Positions 33,931 through 45,700 of a stretch of 64,000 nt of DNA are shown piece after piece. The stretch is from Saccharum officinarum (Eukaryota; Streptophyta; Magnoliopsida; Poales; Poaceae). The stretch is from NCBI GenBank assembly GCA_020631735.1, contig CM036215.1, forward strand, positions 16,332,346 through 16,396,345, given 5' to 3'. The notes beneath the pieces are model-generated. The model did not search any database and was not told where the DNA came from. It saw nothing but the letters and a program-made list of their open reading frames with translations. A program made the position numbers and the translations under genes. Each line of letters starts with the position of its first letter. Positions within the stretch are counted from its first letter, which is position 1.

Positions 33931-35514
33931 TGAAAGGATCAAGATGCCCAAGAGGGGGGTGAATTGGGCTTTTCTAAAAATTAGATGCAAGAAATAAATC
34001 CTACAAGCCGGAATTCACCCCTAGCGTCTACTTGTGTTCCTAGAGAGTCTACCGATACAAAGTTTTGCACCCTAGTTTCCAATCCTAGTCTAGCATGGCA
34101 AGTCTAGGAATGTAAACAAGCAATGAAAGTAAATACGAGAATGTAAATGCTTGAATGTAAAGGGGCAAGGAACACGGCGATGTTTTTCCGAGGTATCGGA
34201 GAGTCGCCACTCCCCACTAGTCCTCGTTGGAGCACCCGCGCAAGGGTGTAGCTCCCCCTTGATCCGCGCAAGGATCAAGTGCTCTCTACAGGTTGATTCT
34301 TTGACACTCCGTCGCGGTGAATCACCCACAACCGCTCACAAGATAAGTTGGGTCATCCACAAGCTCCGTCGGATGATCACCAAACTCCCAATCACCACCA
34401 AGCCGTCTAGGTGATGGCGATCACCAAGAGTAACAAGCTAGAACTCTCACTTGACTACTACGAGCCCAAATGAGAAAGTGGATGCACACTTGCTACTCTC
34501 TAATCGCTAGTGAGGAACTCTCAAGCTTTGATTCTCAAATCTCTATCCTCACTAGTGCTCTTGCACTATCTTGCACTCCAAAGGTGTTTATCAGCTGATC
34601 AAATGAGCAAGAGACCTCTAAAAGAGGTGGTGGGGATGTATTTATACACCCCACAGACAAAACGAACCGTTACCTGCTGACTCAGCAAAACTCGAGCTGA
34701 CCGGACGCGCCGGTCGCTCGTAACGGTCGAAAACCGAAAAACAACTGAGTGACCGGACGCACCGGTCAGGGGTGACCGGACGCGTCCGATCGTGCAGGGA
34801 GCATACTGTACTCGCACCGGACGCGCGACCGCGTCCGATCGGTGATGACCGGACGCGTCCGGTCGTCTCTGGACCTTACTGGACTGTGACCGGACGCGCC
34901 GATCACACCCAGGTCGCGTCCGATCGGGTGCTTCCCTCAAATGACACGTGTTGACTTCTGACCACCGCGTCCGGTCCTCGCGAGGACCGTGTCCGGTGTT
35001 CAGAGCTGAAACCCTAGCCGCGGAACTGAACTGACCGGACGCGTCCGGTCATGCCGAGGACCGCGTCCGGTCATGGGAAAACAACCCGAAACTCTCCGAA
35101 ACGCGTCACAACTTGAACCAAGTTGCTTCCAACTGAACTTTGAGCTAATCTAGAGCTGCCTAGCGCCAAGTTTAACAAGTGTGCACCACACCTAAACATA
35201 GGACTCGCCTAGGTCAAGCTACCCGCTCATGCCCCCCTTTATAGTACGGCCAAAAGAGAAAAACGAAGATCCTAACGACTATTCCAAATGTCTCTCAACA
35301 CCTCGACATCCGGAACTAACCGTCCTTAATCTTGACGTCACTCTTTTGAAAACCGAAACGATTTCCATCAAGGGGCATGAATACCATGGTGCCCAAAGCA
35401 GTTAAAACCTCCATGACCTAACTTACCAAAGTTTCTGCAAAACACACGTTAGTCATGGTAATAAAGCGTTGTTATCAATTGCCGAAACTAAACCTCGGGG
35501 CCTAGATGCTTTCA
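33931..35514 (-). repeat. 3' LTR of Sirevirus copy 2 (1584 bp)
   Basis: TG...CA ends and TSD GTGTT outside. It contains the palindrome array at about 34690-35080 (for example the perfect 18-mer near 35033) and, on the minus strand, TATAAATA at about 34638-34645. Next to its inner end (35515-35527) the minus strand reads AAAAAGGGGGAGAT, the polypurine tract. Confidence 0.95.
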
Positions 35515-35969
35515 ATCTCCCCCTTTTTGGTGATTGATGACAACACTAAGATATGAAAGATTGGAGTTGAGGTTTTCGAACATGCATGGTTCACATAAGC
35601 AAAAAGCAATAAGCATAGAAGGGTTAGGAATTGCTTATGTGTCCCAAGCCAAAAGAGTGTACTCATAAGATAAGACAAAAAGCGTTAGTACACAAACAGA
35701 TATAGCTCATAAGTAATCAGAGTAAGGCACGGAAGCACAACCTTAGAGCTATAATTAACAACGGTGACAAGAGATAACAATGTGACAGGATAAAACATTA
35801 AGACTCAAGGTTTATCTCACAACGATATGTCACACGAATGCAATGACTGAAAAATAAACATGATGCATGAATGTAGCACACAGGAAAAAAAAACGAAAAC
35901 CCTCTCTCAAAACTCCCCCTGAAACTACTCTCTCTCCCCCTTTGGCATCAAGCGCCAAAAAAAGCTAAT

Positions 35970-38444
35970 CTAAGGATCTGATGGGGGGACAGACGGAGTC
36001 GTGTCGGGTGCCGAGGTGCGCGGAGTAATCATGAAGTGTAGAGAATCGCCCTCGGAATCTGAGCTATCTGGCTGACCCTCTGAAGAAGCATGTGGCTGTG
36101 TAACTGTCTGGGTCTGAACGGCAGGAACAGGTACTGTCGTAGTAGCAATAATAGGATCCGTCTGAGTGACCTGAGCCTGTAGCGAGCCAATAGCAGGAGG
36201 ATCTGTGGAGGCAACTGACGAAGGTAGAGTCTCTATAGTACCAGTCCTTGTCACTGGAGGAATAGCTGCCTCTGAAGCTGACAACCCTGAAGAAGTAGCA
36301 AATGTAGTGTGCGAGGGCGTCGGCTGACCAGTCAACTCGCTGTAGGTAGCACTGAAATCACCAAAGGGTGTGCCTATCAGGAGGTGAGGGCGAGGCTGGT
36401 CTGATGGTGTAAACCCCGTGTGAATAGGCGTGAAGCTCGGGGACTGGAAAGACTGGGGAACCTGCTGCTGTGGAGATGTGAACTGGAAACCCGGCTGTCC
36501 CTGACTCGATGGATCACTAGATTGTAAAGCAGAAGTCAGGACGGAAGCAGGCGGAGGAACCCCAACAGTGACTAGGTGGCGCAGGAGGTCCAAGTACTGC
36601 TGCTGACTAGCTGCAGTCTGTCGCTGAATCTCGTACTGCTGTCGCTGCATTTCGACCTGCTGCCTCTGGATCTCAAGCTGCTGACGCTGAAACTCGTCCT
36701 AACGAGCCTGAATCTGTGCAAGTGCTGCAGCTGTGTCCTGAGCCTGTCGCTGTATTTGCTGTTGCTGCTGCTCCTGTGCCTGGGTCAACCTCTCAAGCAT
36801 TGCCACCATGGCTGGGTCTGTGCGGGAGGCTGAACCAGAGCCACCGGCCTCGTGGTCGTGAGACCGAGGAGACCGGTACCTGGGGATGGGCTGGTAGTCC
36901 TCATCAGTGCTGTCAGATGTCACATCCTCAGGAAGATCAGCAGGCTGAGCGTCAAGATCTGCAAGCTCTGCCTCTGCAAGCTCATCAACTGTGGCGTCCT
37001 GCTCAGCTGCTGTCTCAGGAACCTCAGGTCGCACACGCTGTCCTGGCACTGGGGCCTGATCTCTGGTGACTGAAGCCCAAAGCTGACGGATATCATACTC
37101 AGGAAAAGCAGTGGTAGTATCTGATATCTCAGCTCGGATCTCTGCTGGTAACTGGATGGATGATCTAATAATGAAGTAGATCCAGTGTGCATAGGGCAGC
37201 TGACGATTACCCTTGAAACCCTCAGCTATGGTGTCCTCCATCTCACTAAGTATGAGATCTCAAATGTCAAACTGAGTCTATGAGAGGAGGTGGTGAACAA
37301 CCCATAGCTGCATCCGAGTCAGTCCCTCTCTGTAGCCAAGTCTAGGAAGTAGAGTGCGTCTGACTATAGCATCCAAAACTCTGGCAAGTGGTGTCAAACT
37401 GGCAGGCGTGCGTCGAGACCCTTCACCAAAAGGCTCACGGAAGCAGGGTCGAACCAGGTCTGTAGGTGGCACTGCACCGCCATGAGGGCGTCTCGGTGGA
37501 GGAGTCTAACCAAAGCACAACTGATGTATCTTCGTGTTGGAAGCTGGGAGTCTGAGAATCTCCCGCACTCTGGTGCTGTATAGGCGGTGATCGCGGCCTC
37601 GGAATGCAAAGTGAATGAAATCATGGGCAGGATCAATCCATAGTGAAGCATAAAACTCTCTGACCCATGTGCCGCAGTATGCACCTGTCCGTCCAAGAAG
37701 ATCTGACAAGCCTGGCAGAAAGGACAGGTGCGGATGTAGCTGCTCTCCCACAACCTCAACTAGTGACTCAAGTCGACAGACCCTCTGTGGTCGGAAAGCA
37801 ATACCACTGTCAACTAGAGCTCTATAGAAATCCTCCTGAAGTGGGGTATAGAATCCTTCTGAAGCTCTGGGATCCCTCACAGGCGGAAACCACCGACTGA
37901 CCTCCACGAACCTCAACCCCTACACCTGACGTGTTGTAGCACCCCTCAAGTCAAAGTGCTCGACCGGGGGTGAACCTTTAGCTCTGGGAGGAGGACGTGC
38001 TCCACGACGCTGGCCCTCTGGCCTAGGAGACACCTGAGTACGTGCGCGTGTGGAGCGGCGACGTGGTGGAGACTGAGCTGGCTGCTCCTCTGTGTCCTCT
38101 GTAGCCTCTGGAGCCTCTAGAGCCTCTGGAGCCTCTGGAGGTGGATCAACTGACATACTCTCTGCAGCTCCAGTATCCTCAGTACCCTCAGTGGCCTCTG
38201 TGCCGAGCTGTCGACCTTCAAGATGAAAGCGACGCTCGCCTATGCGTATGCCACTGCTCCTGCCACCTCTCTCTGCCTGCTCTGCTGCATCTGCCACGGC
38301 CTGAGCAATCTCTGCCTCTGTGAGTGTCTTCTTCTTCTTTCTGGCCAAGATCTTGACACGCTTCCCACGTGCAATCTCAGACCGACGAGGAGGACTGTCG
38401 TCCCCGTCACCAGGAGCACCACCGGCGTTCTTGCAACGCACCAT
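35970..38444 (-). pseudogene. Sirevirus env-like ORF, copy 2, four in-frame amber stops
   Basis: One unshifted reading frame of 825 codons from ATG at 38442-38444 to the stop at 35970. It is interrupted only by TAG at 37920-37922, 37506-37508, 37278-37280 and 36699-36701; copy 1 (633-3115) has CAG at each of the four places. Domain order as in copy 1: basic nuclear-signal-like GKRVKILARKKKKT, acidic Pro/Glu/Ala repeats, the central plant-transposon-protein domain (VREFYASLWIDP, FRGRDHRLYSTRVREILRLP), a Gln-rich coiled coil (IQRQAQDTAAALAQIQAR), and a Ser/Thr/Pro tail. No signal peptide or membrane segment is seen, so a role as an envelope glycoprotein is doubtful. Confidence 0.85.
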
Positions 38445-38573
38445 GCTGACAAACTGACTGAAAACCTCTGAAAGATGATGAACTGTCACTCAAGAGGCTT
38501 GGCCTCAATCCGTATCCGCAGGCTTGGCCTCGGATTCAGCAAACTGATCTCACCCTGACACACGACAGACTCG

Positions 38574-38683
38574 CTGCAAAGACGGAATAGAGAGATCTAC
38601 TATAAACACATATAACTAGAAGGTACGAATCCTTAGAGATAGCAAGCATATGAGATAAGATGTGAATCGAAACATGAAGCTAC
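38574..38683 (-). other. Candidate intron in the leader of the env-like gene, copy 2
   Basis: 110 bp with GAG|GTAGCT donor and CTTTGCAG|CGAG acceptor on the minus strand, matching 391-503 of copy 1. It separates a GC-rich leader from a short second leader exon and the ORF. Confidence 0.5.
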
Positions 38684-38689
38684 CTCGGA

Positions 38690-39215
38690 TTGACGAGACG
38701 AAGGTGACAAGATGAGGTGACCTAGATCGCGAGATTCCCGAAATCGCCGGATGAGCTCTCGCGAAGAAGACGACGCGCGACGAATCTCGTCGACGAACGA
38801 TCGACCGACGAACCCTAGGGTTAGGGTTAGGGCAGATCGACGAAAAACGATCAGAGGCAAGCACGAGTCGTTCCAATGACGGAGGTGAAGCTGGCTTGCA
38901 GGAGCGCGGCTCACCGGCGGTGGTGGCGCGTTCGGGCGACGGCGGCGCGGCGGTGGCGCGAGATGGTGGCGGCGCGGCTGCGAGCGAAGGCCGGTACGGG
39001 CAGGAGGCGCACAAGGGCGGCTGGCGCGCGTGCGAGCAAGGCTGGCCTTGTCGGAGGCGAGGAAGACGGCGAAGCGGTGGCTCACCGGCGGCAGGCGGTG
39101 CGGCGGTGGCGCGAAGTGCGGTGGTGGCGAAAAAAAACGGCGGCGGCGCAAGGAGACTCGGGCGGAGAAAAAGAAAACGGCCGAGGACGAAGCGGTATAT
39201 GAAGGGTCAGATCCG
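38690..39215 (-). promoter_or_regulatory. GC-rich leader with TATA-like box ahead of the env-like gene
   Basis: About 500 bp of very GC-rich sequence whose base composition differs from gag-pol and looks like a grass gene 5' region. On the minus strand a TATA-like TTCATATACCGC lies at about 39193-39204, downstream of the palindrome array. A run of three TTAGGG-like units lies at 38812-38832. Open frames here are Pro/Arg-rich and I do not accept them as proteins. Promoter activity is inferred. Confidence 0.45.
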
Positions 39216-39224
39216 CTCGACGTG

Positions 39225-39570
39225 TGATGACCGGACGCGGTGGTCGTTATGACCGGACGCGGTGGTGCAGCGTCCGGTCACACTCCAGTAAGTTCCTGGA
39301 GTGACCGGACGCGTCCGGTGAGGACTGACCTGACGCGGTCAGAGTCCGGTCGAGGGGAGCTCGGGAAATTATCGCGAATGACCGGACGCGGTGGTGGTAA
39401 CCGGGACCGGACGCGGTGGTCAAACAGAGGCGCGTCCGGTGCAGCGTCCGATCAGTAGATCTGGAGATGGTCTTCTGGATGACCGGACGCGCTGGTGGAC
39501 GTCGGGACCGGACGCGGTGGTGAAGCATCACTGCGTCCAGTGCAGCGTCCGGTCCAGCGTCCGGTCACTG
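39225..39570 (-). promoter_or_regulatory. Internal palindrome array between pol and the env-like gene
   Basis: At least nine GACCGGACGCG(G/T) or CGCGTCCGGT half-sites and near-palindromes in about 350 bp, the same motif as the LTR arrays but outside the LTR. It lies upstream of the TATA-like box and leader of the env-like gene, in the arrangement array, TATA, leader that the LTR itself uses. Confidence 0.6.
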
Positions 39571-39579
39571 TTCTTCGCC

Positions 39580-40062
39580 CTTCTTCGTTCCGAACAACGA
39601 CGCGACTTCTCCCAATCAGGTTCCAATTCAAAAAGACACAAATAAACACCAATTGGAACACGATATGAGTGACCTCACTCAAACCCTCAAAATTTTAATA
39701 TAGATTGCCTTAGGCTAGTATTATTTTTAAGAAAATAGACAATAAACACCAAGGAGCAACGTATGGCCACGCAATAGAGTTTTTTTGAACCTTTAGGAGC
39801 GTCAAAATGCTCTCTCTATCCATGGACGAACACAGAGGTTGCTCAAAGCTTAACCGAAAAGAAACGACAAGAACAACAACCATGCATATGCAATGCAATA
39901 CAAGAAGGTAAAACTAGAATGCTTGTCAAGTTTGATCCACGGTTAGGCTTTTTCACTCCTTCAAAGAAGGGTTATCGTAACCGTGTTAGCCAAGCCCTAA
40001 AAACATTGCGATAAAAATAAACATGGCATATTATACAATGCAATGCAAGGGACAACACACGC
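39580..40062. other. Noncoding spacer after pol in Sirevirus copy 2
   Basis: AT-richer spacer between the RNase H stop (40063) and the internal palindrome array. No gene seen. Confidence 0.6.
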
Positions 40063-41395
40063 TCATTTTTTAAAGTTACTAGAATCAAGCACATTGAGTT
40101 CACTTCTTAACCTACAAAAGGTTGCCTCATCCAAAGGTTTAGTGAAGATATCCGCTAATTGATTTTCACTTCTTACACCTTCTAGTGATATGTCATTTTT
40201 AGCAACGTGATCTCTTAGAAAGTGATGGCGGATATCAATGTGCTTGGTGCGAGAGTGTTGTACCGGATTGTTAGCAATTTTAACGGCACTTTCATTATCA
40301 CATAAAAGTGGCACCTTTTCAAGAACAATTCCATAGTCTAGGAGGGTTTGTTTCATATATAGGATTTGTGCACAACAAGCCCCCGCGGCAATGTATTCCG
40401 CCTCGGCGGTGGACAAAGCCACACTATTTTGCTTTTTAGATGACCAAGATACTAAGGATCTTCCAAGCAAATGGCACCCTCCGGATGTGCTTTTTCTATC
40501 AATTTTGCAACCGGCATAGTCCGAATCGGAATAGCCAACTAGTTGGAATCTAGCTCCTTTGGGATACCAAAGACCAATGCTTGGGGTGAGCTTAAGATAT
40601 CTTAGGATTCTTTTTACGGCACTTAGGTGAGGTTCTTTAGGGCACGCTTGAAAGCGGGCACACATGCACACACTAAACATGATATCGGGCCTAGATGCGG
40701 TAAGGTATAACAAGCTACCAATCATAGAACGGTAGAGAGTTTGATCAACCGGTTTACCTCCCTCATCTAGGTCGAGATGTCCATTTGATGGCATTGGGGT
40801 CTTGATTGGTTTGCATTCTTCCATCTTGAATCTTTTGAGAAGATCCTTGGTATACTTTTCTTGAGAGATGAAAATCCCTTCTCTCATTTGCTTTACTTGA
40901 AAACCAAGGAAGAATGTGAGCTCACCAATCATTGACATCTCGAATTCCTTCGACATCAATTCACCAAATTCCTTGCAATAATCTTCATTTGTTGATCCGA
41001 AGATGATATCATCAACATATACTTGACAAATAAAGATCTCCCCATTAAACTTCTTGGTGAATAGTGTGGTGTCGACCTTCCCAATGGTGAAGCCCTTCTC
41101 AATGAGGAAGTCCCGGAGGCGCTCATACCACGCTCTAGGAGCTTGCTTGAGCCCATATAACGCCTTGGACAACCTATAAACATGATTAGGATATCTAGGG
41201 TCTTCAAACCCGGGAGGTTGATTAACATAGACTAGTTCATTTATAAAGCCATTTAAGAATGCACTTTTCACATCCATTTGATATAGTTTCATATCATGAT
41301 GTGATGCATATGCAAGGAGGATACGAATGGCTTCAAGTCTTGCAACGGGTGCAAAGGTCTCTCCAAAATCAAGACCTTCAACTTGAGAGAACCCT
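40063..41395 (-). pseudogene. Sirevirus pol, reverse transcriptase and RNase H part
   Basis: Frame of 409 codons (41292-40063). RT motifs [32 protein letters not shown] and catalytic YVDDIIFG (about 41005-41030) are present; RNase H has VGYSDSDYAG, STAEAEYIA and ends with LADIFTKPLDEATF. This segment itself looks intact, but it is out of frame with the integrase part because of a one-base loss near 41395. Confidence 0.9.
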
Positions 41396-42539
41396 TTGCA
41401 ACTAGTCTTGCCTTGTTCCTCACCACTATGCCTTGGTCATCTTGCTTGTTTCGGAACACCCACTTGGTTCCAATGACTCTTGCACCTTTGGGATGCTCTT
41501 CAAGTGTCCATACTTGATTGCGGGTGAAGTTGTTCAATTCTTCATGCATTGCAATCACCCAATCCGGATCTTGAAGAGCTTCTTCTACATTCTTAGGTTC
41601 AACGCAAGAGACAAAAGAGTGATGTTCAACAAAAGAAGCTAGCTTTTGGGATCGAGTCATTACTCCCTTTGTAGGACTCCCTATGATGAGATCTTGTGGA
41701 TGTGCTTGAAGTAGTGGTGAATTTCTTCTATCAACCACTTGAGGAGGTGGATGGGGAGCATCAACATCTTGAGCTTGTGCCTCGGCTTGTTCATGAGAGA
41801 CATAAGTGTCTTCATTTTCAACTCTCTCATTCTTGTCATCATCTTGAGGCACACGTGATGAAGATGGTGGATCAACAATTTGTACATCGTCATCATCATC
41901 TTTTGGCTTGATGTCTCCCACCGGCATGTTCTTCATGGCCTCCCTCAAGGGTTCATCACCTACATCATCACAATTCTCAATTGCTCCTTGGGAGCCGTTA
42001 GATTCATCAAATTCCACATCATATGTTTCTTCAACCAAACCGGTGGCATGGTTAAATACTCTATATGCTTTGGACTTTGATGAGTAACCAACAAGAAAAC
42101 CAATATCACAACGTCTTTGAAACTTCCCTAGGTGTTGACGCTTCTTGTAGATGTAACATTTGCAACCAAACACCCGGAAGAAAGAGACGTCCGGCTTCTT
42201 CCCATTAAGCAACTCATAGGGGGTCTTGCCAAGAAACTTTTGTAGGAAGAGGCGATTTGAAGCATAGCATGCGGTGTTGATTGCCTCGGCCCACAACTTC
42301 TCCGGAGTGTTGTACTCATCTAGCATTGTTCTTGCAAGGGTGATCAAAGTTCGGTTCTTTCTCTCAACTACACCATTTTGTTGAGGAGTGTAGGTTGAAG
42401 AGACCTCATGCTTGATTCCAATTTCATCACAATAAGCTTCAATGTTGGTGTTGTCAAACTCTTTGCCATTGTCACTTCTAATCTTCTTTATCTTGACTTC
42501 AAATTCATTTTGAGCTCTCTTTGCAAACTTTTGAAGCAA
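41395..42539 (-). pseudogene. Sirevirus pol, integrase C-terminal part and RT start
   Basis: Contains IRSDNGKEFDN with the second catalytic Asp, NGVVERKNRTL with the catalytic Glu, the GKTPYELLNGKKP and FRVFGCKCY segments of copia integrase, a long acidic linker, and the start of RT (WVFRNKQDDQG, NKARLVAKG). A frameshift near 42530 separates it from the integrase N-terminus, and another near 41395 from the RT body. Confidence 0.88.
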
Positions 42540-43285
42540 TTTGCCACTTCGGATTTGTCATGAAGGAAGAAAGTCCATGTATACCTTGAGTAGTCATCCA
42601 CTATCACAAGACAATAGAGATTACCACCCAAGCTCTTGTATGTTGTAGGCCCAAACAAATCCATGTGTAGAAGTTCTAGCACTCTTGAAGTTGACATGAA
42701 AGCTTTGGTTGGATGAGTGTTTGCAACTTGTTTGCCCGCTTGACATGCACTACAAGGTTTGTCCTTTTCAAACTTCACATCCTTCAATCCTCTCACTAGT
42801 TCTTTCTTCAATAGCTTGTTGAGAGTGTTCATTCCAACATGAGCAAGCCTCCTATGCCAAAGCCAACCAAGTGAGGTCTTGGTGAACAAACATGTCATCA
42901 AATTTGCATCTTCGGAGGTGAAGTCAACAAGATAAAGATTGTTGTATCTAAAGCCTTTGAATATCACTTGCTTGTCATCTATCTTTGAAACTTCCACTTC
43001 ATTTGGTGTGAACAAGCATTGGAAGCCAAGGTCACAAAGTTGCCCAACGGATAACAAGTTGAAACTCAATGAAGCAACATAGAGCACATTTGAGAGTGAG
43101 TGATCATGTGATATTGCAATCTTGCCTATACCCTTGACTTTGCTCTTTGAATTATCCCCAAATGTGATCTTCTCTTGACATATTCCATTCTCTTCAATGG
43201 TGGTGAACATACGAGGATCACCGGTCATATGTTGAGTGCAACCACTATCAATAACCCAATGAGATCCACCGGTCTTGTAGTTCAC
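42488..43285 (-). pseudogene. Sirevirus pol, protease and integrase N-terminal part
   Basis: Protease active site HWVIDSGCTQHMTGD at the start, then the gag-pre-integrase zinc-binding region (HRRLAHVGMNTL, CSACQAGKQ, an HHCC finger) and the first catalytic Asp (VIVDDYSRYTW). The frame opens about 15 bases after the gag stop at 43300 in a different phase, so gag and pol are not in one frame in this copy. Confidence 0.9.
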
Positions 43286-43299
43286 CTACACACAAAAGA

Positions 43300-45063
43300 T
43301 CAAGCTTTTTGTTTAGGGACCCAAACTTGAGAGGGGCCCTTGACTTTCTCAACTAGTGACTTGGCAACCCATATTTTCTTTGGCCTATTCTTGTTTGGGG
43401 GACCCAAAAACATGACTTTCATCTTTCCATTTGAATCTTTTCTTAGCATATAATGAGCATTGAAGGCGAAGGGTCTAGCATGCTTGGGCAAGGGTTGTGG
43501 TGGTGGAGTTTTGCATTCATGAGCAAAGTGACCTTCTTGACCACACTCAACACATCTCTTTGGCTTGGGCTTTGACTTGCTTTGTTGTTGTTGAGCTTTT
43601 GCTTTCTTCTCTTGATTTGCCAAGTACCCAATACCACTTCTATCCATCTTCATTACGGTGTTCATGAGGAGCTCACTTTGCAAATGTTGGCCTCTTGTGA
43701 ACTTGCTTAGGCCGGTCTTGAGATGCTCTTTTTCTTGCTTGAGCTTTTTGTTTTCTTCAATGAGTGACTCATTTGTTGGTTGCTTCTCAAGAGCCATCAA
43801 ACCTTTTAGCTTCTTGTTCTCATTTGCAAGCTTCTCATTCTCACTCTTAATCTTGGCATAATCATCATGATTGCTTGACTCAACCACACTCTTGCCTTTG
43901 CTACTAGAACCTCGCTCAATGCTTTCAATGATCAAGTCATCACATGATGTAGCTATATCACACTTAACAACATGGTTAGTAGCATCATGTGTCTCAAGAG
44001 CAAGTTCATTAGCAACCACAAGACTATCATAGTCAATTTTTAATGTGGTGTATTTGTCCTTTAGAGAATTGTGTCTAGTGATGAGCTCATCATGCTTCTT
44101 CTCAAGTTTATCATGTTGATCTTTAAGCTCTTTATAAGAGGTTTTGAGCTCCTTGAGAGTGGAAGACATCACTTCATTTTGAACTCTAAGCTCACCACTA
44201 GTCTTTTGAATATTTTCAAGCTTCGATGAGAGTGATTCATTTTCATTTTGAAGATCATCATTTTCACTTCTAGTTCTTCTTATGATTTTAGTGTATTTGT
44301 TTAGCAATTTTACAAGTTCATCATAAGAAGGTGAGTCATATTCATCATCACTATCACTATCATCATCATCATCACTATCATGGTTTTGTACCTTTCGTTC
44401 ACCCTTGGCCATAAGGCATAAGTGAGTAGTGGACGATGATGGTGAAGGAGGCGGTGAAGGTGGTGATGAAGATGTTGGTGAAGATGATGGCCCCATCACA
44501 AATGCGGCAACCTTCTCTTTCTCATCATCGCTCTCATCTTCGGAGGACTCACATGATGATTCAATGTCGGTGAGCCAATCACCAACAATGTATGCCTTTC
44601 CTCCCTTCTTCTTCTTGTGGAACTCCTTCTTCTTGCCATCCTTCTTCTTGTATGGCTTGTTCTTCTTCTTCTCTTCTTCTTCATCACTTGAATCATTTTT
44701 CTTGCCCTTGTTCTTGTTCTTGTACTTGTCTTTTGGTGGTCTAGGGCATTGATGAGCTAGGTGGCCAAGTTCACCACAATTGTAGCAATCCATCTCCGAG
44801 ATTGGCTTTCTCTTGCTACTTGTGAAGAATTTCTTCTTCTTGCCATCGAACTTGATGCCACTCTTGTTAAGCTTCTTTAGCATCTTGGTGGTCTTTCTCA
44901 CCATGAGTGCAAGTGATTCATCATCAACATCACTTTCACTTGAGCTTTCTTGCACCATCATGGCTTGGCCCTTCTTCTTCTTCTTGTCATGACTAGCTTT
45001 GAAGGCCAAGTCTTTCTTCTTGGAAGATGATGAGCCCTCTTCCGGAGTGATATGCATGTACAT
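43300..45063 (-). pseudogene. Sirevirus gag, C-terminal part with two zinc knuckles
   Basis: 587 codons. Basic region, then CYNCGELGHLAHQC (CX2CX4HX4C, about 44750-44790), acidic and Lys-rich stretches, a long coiled coil (about 44300-43720), and a second zinc knuckle CVECGQEGHFAHEC (about 43500-43545). The large gag with paired zinc knuckles and long coiled coil is a Sirevirus trait. The frame extends upstream but is interrupted by TAA near 45092 (CAA expected). Confidence 0.9.
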
Positions 45064-45200
45064 CTCATGAGCATTGATTTTCCCTAAAACTTAAGTCGGT
45101 GTTGCGGTGGAAAGATCACTTTGGTGAAGCACGGTGACAATGTGTCCATACTTCTCAACGGGAAGCACACTCAAGATCTTCCTTGCAACATCCGATTGGC

Positions 45201-45647
45201 TCATTTTGGTGAGCCAAGAGCATTGAGGTCCTCTATAAGAACATTCAAGCGAGTGTACATGTCATTAGCACTTTCTTTGGGAAGCATCTCAAAAGAATTA
45301 ATTTTCTTTAAGGCTATGTGATAGCGTTCCTCACGCTCACTCTTGGTTCTCTCATGGAGAGCACAAAGATTTTCCCATAATTCATGAGCGTTCTTTGCAT
45401 TACGCACGCGATTGAAGATATCTTTGCCTAAGCCCCGGTAGAGTGCATTTTTGGCCTTTGCATTCCACCGGTCGTACTTCTCCTCGTCACCACTTGGGTT
45501 AGCGGGATCCCTTATGGGGGGAAGCCCTTCGGTTGCGGCTCTAAGGCACCCAACATCTATGGCTTCGAGGTACGCCTCCATACGAATTTTCCAATATGGA
45601 AAATCGTCTCCCTCAAAAGTGGGAGGTGGTCCTTCCCCATTAGACAT
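45201..45647 (-). pseudogene. Sirevirus gag, N-terminal part
   Basis: ATG at 45647 (MSNGEGPPPTFEGDDFPYWK) opens the gag domain, including WNAKAKNALYRGL and ELWENLCALHE. It ends early by a frameshift near 45205 relative to the 45063 frame. The start lies about 40 bp after the PBS, the expected place for a Sirevirus gag. Confidence 0.9.
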
Positions 45648-45685
45648 CTTGCTCTAGGCGGTAAAGCCTAAAAACAGAGCAACAC

Positions 45686-45698
45686 GGCTCTGATACCA
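45686..45698 (-). other. Primer-binding site (initiator tRNA-Met) of Sirevirus copy 2
   Basis: Minus strand reads TGGTATCAGAGCC two bases after the 5' LTR end at 45701. Identical in type to the gypsy PBS at 8188-8200. Confidence 0.95.
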
Positions 45699-45700
45699 AT

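Noticed and set aside
38633..39151. 172-codon ORF (Pro/Arg-rich) in the env-like leader
   Set aside because: It spans the candidate intron and telomere-like repeat and has no recognisable domain; copy 1 does not let it be tested. Kept as leader, not as CDS.
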